Shown here piece after piece: positions 13,082-23,300 of a stretch of DNA of 64,000 bases. The stretch is from Haliclona indistincta (taxonomy: Eukaryota; Porifera; Demospongiae; Haplosclerida; Chalinidae): contig OZ024785.1 of NCBI GenBank assembly GCA_964017065.1, positions 6,398,167 to 6,462,166 of the forward strand. The letters run 5' to 3'. Position numbers and translations under genes: made by a program. Position 1 is the first letter of the stretch, and each line of letters opens with the position of its first letter. Under the pieces are notes generated by a model. It did no database searches, was not told the origin of the DNA, and saw only the letters and a program-made list of their open reading frames with translations.

Positions 13082-13345
13082 GGTTCAGACTGCAAGTGTG
13101 TTGGACAGCAGTGTGCTGAGGGATGCTGTACCTGTGTGTGCAGGGGATGTGATGGGAGCCAGTGTAGCTGTGGTGATGACTGTAGATGTTGTACAAGAGG
13201 TTGTCAGCGTAGTAAGTAGACCTGGCTCAAACTAAATGATCAAATTGTTCTTCCAAACTAACGTCCAATCTGCAAGTGTTCTAGCTGTGATGACAAATCA
13301 GTCCTGCTGTCAGTGCACCTGCATTGGTTGTATAAGTACAATAAT
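13082..13345 (+). pseudogene. Metallothionein-like pseudogene (exon 2 open, exon 3 cut)
   Basis: After an acceptor-like CCTCAG, exon 2 is open with the Cys order of the intact MT (DCKCVGQQCAEGCCTCVC, then CDGSQCSCGDDCRC) and ends at a donor near 13212. The first exon is absent, and exon 3 (from about 13265) carries an inserted TCA-like stretch and stops early after CTCIGC. Its duplicate is at 48890. Confidence 0.7.
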
Positions 13346-13748
13346 TTAGCACATTGCCTGGCGTGAGGTTGCGTGGAGCAGGTATATCTTGTTGATGTTG
13401 GATCAGAGCTTGGTGACCTCACAATAGCAGAATCAATATTATTGGATGTGTTCCGGGGCTCTTTTGCAGCTAAACAGGTCTGCAACACCAGCTTAGAGTT
13501 AGTGAATAATGTATGTGCTGCTACTAGAGTGCTGGTAGTAAGACATAAGATCGCCCATGCACACATAACTGAACTACCGGTACTATACTAGTCCATCTAG
13601 TACCAAACAAATAATTATTACAGCAGTAAATCACATTATGAATAATAAATAACACTGCTAGTATTAATAACACTGCAACTATGTAACTTGTTCAGGCTAC
13701 TTCATACTTGAAATAAACTATGACATTTCAATATCATTTTTTCTTTTG

Positions 13749-15855
13749 TTAGACAAGTGATATTGAAGCAAAGACACCATTGCCAAGACAGCAGCAGATC
13801 AGTACTGGAATCAGTATACTGATAATGCCGGCTATTAGGGTTCCTAAGATAACAATAATAACAATGAGACCAATTGAAAGATCTGTAAAACACAACCATC
13901 ATTATAGTTATTGTAGAAAATTTGTTCACATACGATGATGATTTGCACAAATATACCTCACTTACACTACAACTGCGCATACATAGATGCTGGCCCTGCC
14001 TCACGGAAGGAAGAGGTGTCAAAATGCATGAGGCTGGTAGCTGCAGATACACATCTACAGCTGGTAAAATAATCGTGACTGGTATTAATTTTTTTCTGAC
14101 CTGCCCACACAAATATCGTAACGTGGTTAGACCACCAATATTAACAAGGCATAATGGCAGACAGCTGCAGGAAATGCAAGAGGGCACATGTCAAATCTGC
14201 ACAATCCTCTAGTGTGAGAGCCTCATATCCCCTTATGTCATTTAAATGGGAGTGTAGATCTATACATCTGACGTGCTAAACACTGAATTCTATGAACTAT
14301 ACCTTGACCAGATGCATCACCATTATCTGTACTAGTTGGTGATGGTGATGGTGATGGTGATGGTGATGGTGATGGTGATGGTGATGGTGATGGTGATGGT
14401 GATGATGATGGTGATGGTGATGTACCAAGAGATGCAGTTGCTACAGGAAGATTCAATAAAGTTCTATAATAACTCTGCAGACATGTAACTTACATGTAGG
14501 TCTAGGCAACACTGAAATCCTGAATGTAAGTGTTGATATAAAATTTCCGTTGTCGGCAATACAAACATAGTCAAATGAAGATTGAATATTTGTAACTGTA
14601 TAAACTGGATCTGATGTCACAGTTACATTGCCTTGTGGAGTGGTCAATAAAATGGTCAGGTTGGGAGGAAACCCAGGATCTATGACAGTGCAGTTAACTG
14701 CATAGTTATCACCAGTATAAGCACTTATCACTTGAGAGCTAGATGCAAACACTGGTGGATCTGCAGACATAAATGATTACGCAATGTTTAACAATAATAA
14801 TTATTATCATTATTGATATCAGAGTAGCTTGGCAAGAGTATATGAGCACACAGTGATACTGTTAGTAAATAAGGCACACAGTGTTAATAAATTAATTGTA
14901 TGTTGCATAATAATAATTTATTACATTGACAATCATACATGCACATGGATAGCAACATCTGTAACTAATGCAAAGCAGTACATCAAATGCATAATTATTC
15001 TGTTACACACAAGAAGAATCCCGTGCTATTGTTATAATAGCGAAATACAAAATTTATATAGTACATGTATACTTTTATGTTTTAATACTCACATTGCACA
15101 TTGATGGTGACTACGGCATGTCTATAGTGACTGTGTAGTATGGACCACGTCCAGATCCAATAGAATGTGTGAGAGTGCAATTGTATACACCAGACTCATT
15201 CCTCATTATGTTTGAGTATGAATATATTGAAATCTCAGATAAAGTAGCTAGTGTAGTGGAACCAAAGGTCCATCTGGCATCAGTACTAGTAACAGTATTG
15301 GTATCACGACTGCGAGAGCAGGAGAGAGAACCACTGGCTCCTTTTACAATATTGATTGTGCCGTTGGGATTAAGTACAGGGTCACCAAATACTAAAAGAC
15401 AACGTCAGACAGTGACATTAATTATAGCAGGTACACTTACCTAACTCACTAAAACGAATGTCCTCTGACCCACAACCAATGATAGTATCCGCAGTATTGC
15501 TCAATACATCTCGAGGAACAGGTATCATCAGTGTATACTGTGTCCCACGCACAACAGGTGGTATTATTGTTACACCAGAGGTTGAGCTAGTGAGTGGTGC
15601 TGGACTGACGCCTGAGCCAGCAACCAATATGGTAAAAGAGTTCTCTTCACATCGGAGGCAGGTAGAAATGTCATAGATAATAGCATGCTCTTGATTAAAA
15701 TTACATGTACCCCCAGGATAAGCAAAGTTCTGCTGACACTGGCAGTCACCTGTAGAAAATATAAGAGCAGGAAGGCAACTGCACAGTAGATAGAACTTAC
15801 CATGAGCTATGGCTAGCACGAGAATGACTAGAGCGGTTAGTACTACACGTGTCAT
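13749..15855 (-). pseudogene. Receptor D: Ig x3, long Ser-Pro stalk, TM; frameshift in Ig2
   Basis: Exons: signal 15855-15801 (MTRVVLTALVILVLAIAH), first domain 15749-15441, Ig2 15391-15093, Ig3 14760-14494, stalk 14440-14303, TM/tail 13882-13749. It is the paralogue of intact receptor H. The Ig2 exon is 299 rather than 297 bases: two extra bases near 15123 shift the frame and give a stop just after the SerGlyValTyrAsnCys core. All other exons are open. The stalk exon encodes about 14 Ser-Pro pairs against 2 in H. The tail is short, without tyrosine. It starts 434 bp from the only intact MT gene, head to head. Confidence 0.7.
14335..14425 (-). repeat. Coding hexanucleotide repeat (TCACCA on coding strand), Ser-Pro stalk
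   Basis: About 14 copies of a six-base unit within the stalk exon of receptor D encode (Ser-Pro)n, with one Ser-Ser interruption. The same exon has 2 pairs in C and H and about 4 in B. The repeat keeps frame whatever its number. Confidence 0.9.
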
Positions 15856-16289
15856 GCTGCAAGGAGTGATCGATAAACTGCCGCTATATCTTCAGTGGTA
15901 GTTGACCAAGACAGCAACCACACGGACACTCACAGGCCTGTGATTCATTAATGCTTCCATACTGATATATGCTCGAGTTCCTTTTAGATAGGGATGATGC
16001 AAACGTCTTTGATGCACAGGTCAAGTAGTAACTATAAAAGGCGGGGCTCGTTAAAATGACGTCATTGCTTGAAGAGTGCTGCGCATCGTGCACACGGTAG
16101 AGCTCACTGTGCTCGCTGTGTGCATGCTGCACCTCGGGTTAGGTGCAAAGCTCGTGTGCGTACCATTCACATCACTGGGTATATAAAGACACAGGCCCAA
16201 TCACCTCACAATTCACTGAGCGACATAACTAACCAAACAAGAAACAACTCAGGAGTCCTAACAGTTCTCTTTTCAAGATACCAAGAATA
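15856..16289. promoter_or_regulatory. Bidirectional promoter, receptor D / intact MT
   Basis: 434 bp separate the two start codons. Toward the MT: TATATAAAG-type TATA box at 16180-16188, 102-110 bp before the ATG. Mid-way lie a GGCGGGGCTC box (about 16040-16049) and a perfect TGACGTCA palindrome (16057-16064). Two matches to the metal-response core TGCRCNC occur: TGCACAC at 16089-16095 and, reversed, GTGTGCA at 16118-16124. The same layout is kept at 51533-51964. Divergent use and metal response are inference from these motifs. Confidence 0.6.
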
Positions 16290-16765
16290 ATGGCTGATCC
16301 TACAGCTGTTGTTACTACCACAGCCACTTGCAAGTGTGGTAAGTAAAGGAGCTAATATTACAGACTACCTTTACCAAGTCCATTATGTTCTGTACTCAGA
16401 GAATTGTTCCTGTGGCGGTTCAGACTGCAAGTGTGTTGGACAGCAATGTGCTGAGGGATGCTGTACCTGTGTGTGCAGGGGATGTGATGGGAGCCAGTGT
16501 AGCTGTGGTGATGACTGTAGATGTGGCAAAGGTTGCTGTGAAACAGCTGTCTGCAAGAAATTCAGTAAGTGAGACCAGGGCTCAAACTGAATGGTTGTTT
16601 CAATCAAATTGTTCTTCTCCAGCCAACTTTCAGTGTGGTCCAAGTTGCAAGTGTTCTAGCTGTGATGACAACTCCTGCTGTCAGTGCACCTGTGATGGAG
16701 CCAGTTGCTCATGTGACAAGGACAAGTGCAAATGTGACATAGATTGCTGCAGAAGAATCGTCTGA
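16290..16765 (+). CDS. Metallothionein-like cysteine-rich protein, the intact copy
   Basis: Three exons, 16290-16338, 16400-16564 and 16623-16765, join to 118 residues starting MADPTAVV and ending RRIV. Both introns are GT-AG, phase 1 and about 60 bp. I count 33 cysteines (28%) in CxC, CC and CxxC arrangements, with no histidine, tyrosine or tryptophan; this composition is typical of metallothioneins, which bind Zn, Cd or Cu through thiolate clusters in the cytosol. Exon 1 gives CKC, exon 2 seventeen cysteines, exon 3 fourteen, suggesting two clusters with the KKFSTNFQ-like stretch as linker. The family name is by composition only. Spacing of Cys does not match the vertebrate 20-Cys pattern. 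All other copies in the window are damaged. The start is set by the ATG that follows the TATA box and by conservation of this exon at 51965. Confidence 0.8.
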
Positions 16766-17334
16766 ACCTTTTACTAAGATGAACTACCTTATTGTAACAC
16801 ATTATGGTCATAGCTAGAGTCTTGTCACTATTACATGCAATTGACATGTTGTTAAAAATGAAAAAGTATTTATGCTGCAAAAAAAGAGTTTGAAAAGACA
16901 TCAGTTTAGAATTCATGATGTCACAACAATGCGTCTAAGACTCTGGGCGGGCTGTACTTGACAACCAGGCATGAATTACTGTAATTTTGAATAGCTACAA
17001 CTGACTTCTTTGATATTCAAGGCTGACTCGAGCAAATAACTTATTGCAATAGCCCCAGGAGTAAAAATGCTGGGTTTGATTTGCCTTTCACTTTGACCAA
17101 GCACTACGCTACATACAACTAGCTTGTAACTATCACAATAGTTCTACAGCAATCAAAGAAGGCCCTACCAGCTAACTGTAACTCTTATATGCAATGTGTT
17201 ACTATTGTAGAGTGTATAACATTTCACTCAAAGTGTATTACATAATACGTACTGAGTGCATGTTGTAGCACATAATACTACAGCATAAAAGCTTATATGC
17301 ACTCAAAGTAAGAACTCATTAAACCTACAGTAGT
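16766..17334. other. MT-receptor E spacer without tail exon
   Basis: This is the place where F (35086-35294) and I (53106-53313) have a tyrosine-motif tail exon. I searched for that exon on the minus strand and did not find it. The right part (17200-17330) matches the F region near 35420-35510, so the exon was lost from this copy or gained in the others. Confidence 0.55.
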
Positions 17335-20300
17335 TCACTCTTCTTTACGCCATTTCTTTATGCAAATCAATACTGCTGCTTGTAGCACTACAGTCACTAC
17401 TAATATCAGAATGACTGCTATCAGTCCAACAACAACACCAACAAAGACACCAGTTGAGATATAACCTGAAGAAAATTCAGACAAAATTCAGGAACAGCAA
17501 ATGTTGCTATGATCTAACACTGTTATTACCTTCAAATCCTGTGAAGGAATATAAATCTGATACTGAAGCACTTCTACCAAATGGATTACTAGCACTGACT
17601 GTAAACCGATGTCGTCCTGATCGAGTGAAGGGAACAACAATCGTATAGTTCATTGGACCTGATGGGACACCACTCTGTATGTCTGATAATACTAGTACAG
17701 TACTGTTTTGTTCATCCATCACAGATACGTTGAAATACAGTAAAATATGTCCAGCAAACACTCTCACTGTCACTGTCAATAGTTGTATACCCACAGTAAC
17801 ATCAGTGATCATTGGTACTGATGGAACACCTGAGAACACACACACACACAGAATGTGTAGTGATCATACAGTCTCACTGACTCACCTGATGTAGCCAATA
17901 TGTAGTTGGTGGTTTGTCGTTCACTATTACCAAGCTCATTGGTAGCAGTGATAGTACAGGAGTAGTTCATTCCAGCTGTCACATTCTCTGGTCCAGTTGG
18001 TATCACAGCCATACCATCACCACACATGTTAGCACTACAGCTCCTGTCACTGGCTAGTCCACTACCACTACCCTCCTCCTCACTGCGACATGCCACAGCC
18101 ACACTAGTGAGAAGTGCTCCACCTGTGTGCCTGAAGTTCCAAGTTACCATGAGCTTTCCATTTGTGCTCACAAGATTGGTCGCCAAAAATTCAGGAGCTA
18201 GAGAATATTCAAGAATTGATATCTAAATCAAACCGATCAAAAGTGAGTTTCTCACCTCCTGCCATTGTCATGAAGGCTACTGTATTACTGGGTTGAATAC
18301 GAGCGACACCTTGCTCTATACAGGACATGTCAAGCTGTGGAGATACAGCTCTGACACTGGCAGTGTAGCTGGTGTTGGGTTTCAGTCCAGTCACAGTGAA
18401 GGTGTTGGTGTAGGATGGATCAGTACTGATGGCATTGAATGATCTAGTAACATTAATGAATGGTGGACTCATTGATACAAGCTCCACTAGAAACGCATTG
18501 AATGCTGGTACTCCACTAGTGAGTGGGTTCTGCCAGTAAAGAATAATAGAGGTTGAACTATCATCAGTCAAATTGAGAGCAAGGTTTCTAGGAGTAGTGG
18601 GTAAATCTGAAAATAGTATGAGATACTAGTTAGAACTCATAGTTAGTGTTGCCATATAATTAATTTTAATGAAGTTTCATCTACAAAAAATTGACTGGTA
18701 TAATGTAATTATAGCAGGTACTTTGCATCTTAGTGGTGTTAATTTTGATGAAAATCACCAATTTTTTTTTAATTCAACAAAATTTTCTCCTGCCAAATTA
18801 ATTACCCACTATAGATGACTTTGGTGTGAACTCTCACCTCGTTCATAAACGATGAAAACGTCGATATTACGCCCATTTCACTTAAATTTTGCTCCAGCTT
18901 GCTTACTGAGACTTGAGCAGGCCTGAGACGCCAACAGAGCAGTGATGCAACATAACCTATACCTATCGTAGGTCTAACTATTCCAGCCTAGTCTGTAGAG
19001 AGCTGTTTTCTGATTATAGCACAGCTTGATAGCCCCTCAGACCTGCTAAAATTTGTATTGTAGCCATTGGCGAACTCGGAGCTCTGACCCAACGGGGTGT
19101 GACTTAATGTACGTCATAATTTTGAACGAGGTGAGAGTTCACTCCGAAGTCATCTATACAGTAACTTACTAATAACACTCAGTGTGAAGACGTATGAATC
19201 AGATCCCAAGAAGTTGCTTGCTGTCACTCTGTAAACACCTGCATCTCCAAGACTGACATTTGATATATTAAGTGAGGTTGCTGATACATCTCCTTGGTAT
19301 GCTACACCATCTTTAGTCCAACTGAAGCTTTCTACAGGTTGTGCTTCTAACTTTAAGAGGAGTGAAAGATCTTCACCCTCTCCAACACAAGAACTGTTAA
19401 GACCATCAGTAAATTTAGGATAAACTATATAAAAAAATTTTTTAGTTTAAGGTATGTTTCGCATGGATATGCATGCAAATTTGTGTTATATTATAGTTAT
19501 AAGCAGAACTCGGTTTAAGTAATAATCAATGCTTGTACATGCATGCACCTTTACTGACACACTTCCATGCTTTGTTAGTAGATGCTTTGTTACTTGATAT
19601 CTCGTCAATTTTGTGACTGGAGTATTTCATTAACTCACATTGCACATTAATGGTGACTGCCATACTCCTGGTGACAATGTAGCGTGGAGCACTTCCAGAT
19701 CCAATAGAACGCTCAAGTGTGCAATTGTATACACCAGACTGACTCCGCATTATGTTAGTGTATGAATATATCACATTGTCAGTTGAAGTAGCTAGTGTAG
19801 TGGAACCAAAGGTCCATCTGGCATCATTTCCAGAAACAGCACCAGGACTAGGGTTGCAGGAGAGAGAACCATTGGTTCCTTCTACTACATTGATTGTGCC
19901 GTTGGGGTTAAGTACTGGATCATCAAAAACTGAAACAGAACAACGTAATTATCAGACAGTGATATATGTGTTCCGCGTATTTTAGGAATTTGCGCATTCT
20001 ATAGAATGCGTTGCGCTTTTTAGGAATTCCTAGATTGCCCGCCATTCTATAGAATGGCGGGCATTCTATAGAAAGCGCAACGCAGAATGCGCAGTCTACA
20101 GAAAGCGCAAGTGACTTGCTCATTCTGTAGAGGGCAAACACGCGGTGTTGTGTCTGAGAGCATTCCTACGCTAAGGTGCAGCGATTAAGTTAGCAACGAG
20201 CAGATTTCACAAAACCCTCGGCGTGTCATGCACATTGTGTAGTGTTAGGTCCTTGTTTGGAGCAGCTAGTGCTAGCTAATTAACGAGAAGACGGCAAAGT

Positions 20301-23300
20301 GCTGACCACAAGGGCGTGACCATGAACACGTGAGTAGGCAGCCATTGCTGTAGCGTAGGCTCTTTCCTAAAATTTCTACGCACCCTCATAGCTGTTCTGC
20401 AGTTTGGATGGAATCTACAAGTACATAGGTAGTCAACTATGGGCATTTTTGTAGTCAGAGAGGTCCAAGATAGCCGTCAAGGTGAGTCAGCCATAACTCA
20501 AGAATGAAAGCACTTTAGCAAAATCCACGAGTCTAATTGCAAGCCATTGCGGTGCTTATCATGTCATAACCTTACCAGCGCGTAAAAGTGATCCCTGAAC
20601 TCTGCAGCTCGATGGGATATGGACAGCGAATGACAAACCAAGTACCGTAACCCTCGCGCATGCGCCGAGGGTTAATAAATCCAGTCAGCGAGGCTTTCAA
20701 TGTAAGATCACCTGTGCTGACGATTATGGTAAACTACAGACAGACATAAACAGTATCTACAATTGCATCTCTGCGAGATCCTTAACTTTGAACGCTGAAA
20801 AGTGCAAGTATCTTGTCTGCTCGAAAAAATCATCTCCAACGCTGCCACCATTTGGATTACACTTAAATAATGAAGTGCTAGAAAGGGTACGGCAGTACCG
20901 TTATCTGGGTGTACTTGTCACTGAAAGATTGTCATGGAATGATCATATATCAAACATCTGTAAGAAGGCTAGGAAACTTATAGGCATGCTGTACAGACAA
21001 TTCTATGCGTGGGCAGACAAGAGCACTTTAAAGACTATTTACTTGACTTCAATTCGGCCACATCTAGAATATGCCTGTCAACTATGGGACCACCAGACAG
21101 CCTCTCAAATACAATCTCTTGAATCAGTACAGAAATTTGCTTGTAAGGTATGCCTAAAGAGATGGGATATGAGGTATACAGACATGCTAAATGAACTTGA
21201 CTTACCTCCATTAAAATTACATAGACAATATTTAAAATTAACCACTCTACATGGTATCTTGTACAATTACTCTTACTTTCCTGTAAATATATTTAACTTT
21301 AATAACTCACCTTATACTAGTAATCGTAATTTAAATCTTATTAAACCTATTGTACGTACAAATTATTTCTTACACTCCTTTGTTCCTAATTCTGTTGTTC
21401 TTTGGAATTCACTCCCTTTTTCTCTCCAATCGACTATTTCTATCTCTTCTTTTAAATATAATTTAGTTAAATTTCTTTCAGAACATGATTTGTATTAGCT
21501 TTTGCTATTTTCATGTTAAAGAGTTAAAAAAAAAAAAATAATAATAATAATCAATCAGTGCTGAACCATCGTTTCTTTTAGTCTCAACGTTGATTTTGCA
21601 GTTGTACATGTAGAGAGCGTAATTTCTAAAAGTTGACCATGCTGGAGAACAAAGTTGATACTCTAAATTTACAGTGATAGCACACAACTATAGACAAGAG
21701 TATATGCATGATTGTACTATCGAAATCAAAGGGATGTAGGGTTGTGAAATCTACCACTGGTTCACAATGTGAACTAACAAGGAACAAGCATGGAATGGTA
21801 ACACGATTAACTTGCTAACAGACCATAGATCCCTACATCAGTGGCTGTCAACAGCAACTAGCTGAACTAGCTATAGCCAACCACAGCAGCCACTGATGTA
21901 GGGATCTATGGTCTGTTAGCAAGTTAATCGTGTTACCATTCCATGCTTGTTCCTTGTTAGTTCACATTGTGAACCAGTGGTAGATTTCACAACCCTACAT
22001 CCCTTTGATTTCGATAGAAATCTTTTTAATTTACTTGTTTGTGTCCTTTTTTAGTGCAGTGCAGTTCATTGCACGTACTGAGCCGTCTTTGTTTCTACCA
22101 TTGGTTTAGTTTTTTCCAGCTGTTGACGGCTTTCTTTATTATTAAAAATTTTAAACTTGTAGCTAAAAATAATTGTTATGCTGTACATATCAGCTCGCCT
22201 ACGCATACATGACATGCATGAAGTGCATACGAGCCCCGCCCATACTAGTTTGTAGACCTGTACGGCGGTTATAATTATCTGGCAAGCGCAGAATGGTGAT
22301 CCTATGCTTCTTCGAAGACTCCAGACAGATATGTGTTCTCCGTGATCCATACGGCACGGAGATACTCAAACTAGTGCTTGGTCACGTGCGCTAACCACTG
22401 CTTGGTCACGTGCGTATTGCGCAATCACAATAATGGCGTCTAACACCAGAGGAGGTTGGAAGCAGAGGAGGTTGGCCACGCGTCATACTTACACGCACGA
22501 TCACATGACATTGAAATAGCAAAGAGCCCCGCCCACCGATGCTGCAGCATAGCTGCTGGCAGTCCAGCTACAGTCAGTGCTGTGCGAATGGAGACCAAAT
22601 GTACACGAGGCTGTCCACGGGTGATGTAGAATTGCTGCTAGCAGTGATTGAATGCTGTAGCCTTGACTGGCGGTAGGCTGTGCTCAATATGCTGTACGAC
22701 TGTTATAAGCGGTCCTACAATAATGTTGGCAAGCTCCAATGCTGTTTCAAATGCTCACAGCGTTCCTTCGGCGCTCATGGTCACCGTAGACCATCTTCTG
22801 CTTCTTCCCAATGTTTCACAGTGTGGCAACCAAAACGGCCAAGCCGAGCCAAGCCTCCTGAAATACGACCTTCTTTTGGTCGGTTAACAACTTCTTGAAC
22901 GCTTGCAAACAGTTTCGCTCTGTCCTGCACCTCCAACTAGTTGCAAATCAGCAAATTCATATAATATGAATAAATTCATGAGGTTGGAAAAGGTTGGAAA
23001 AAGTCTATTAATTTAAGTTATTCATGTTGGAATTACGTCCGGCCTGTGCGGTCACATGAACTCGGCCTACGCATTGCATACGTAGAAATGATGATCGATG
23101 ACGCGTGGCCAACCTCCTCTGGGTTGGAAGCATTAATATTCAGTCATGTGACTTGTGGCTTGTAAATTCTCTCCAAATCAAAATGTATGGCGAATCTTAG
23201 TTGTCAATTTTACGCTATTCTCTGGACAGAATTTAACGACTTTAGTATGAATCGAAAGCTCTTGCACAGCAGATTACAAATATGCGATCTACCCGATCCA

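Noticed and set aside
13258..13566. 102-codon minus-strand frame with a signal-like start (MCAWAILCLTT)
   Set aside because: The duplicate at 49136-49375 is broken by indels and stops, so the frame is not conserved; it also overlaps an MT relic.
16385..16765. Second frame over the MT exons (VPVCAGDV.. type), repeated at every MT copy
   Set aside because: It is the shifted frame of the Cys-rich exons. It ignores the splice sites and is open only because the MT sequence is repetitive.
20788..21498. Retrovirus or active LINE
   Set aside because: Only the C-terminal RT part is present, with a changed catalytic box and no LTR, endonuclease or 5' part; a dead LINE copy.
22066..22350. 94-codon frame related to 45571-45797 and 38617-39076 frames
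   Set aside because: All lie in element Hp copies and are not conserved in length or frame between copies.
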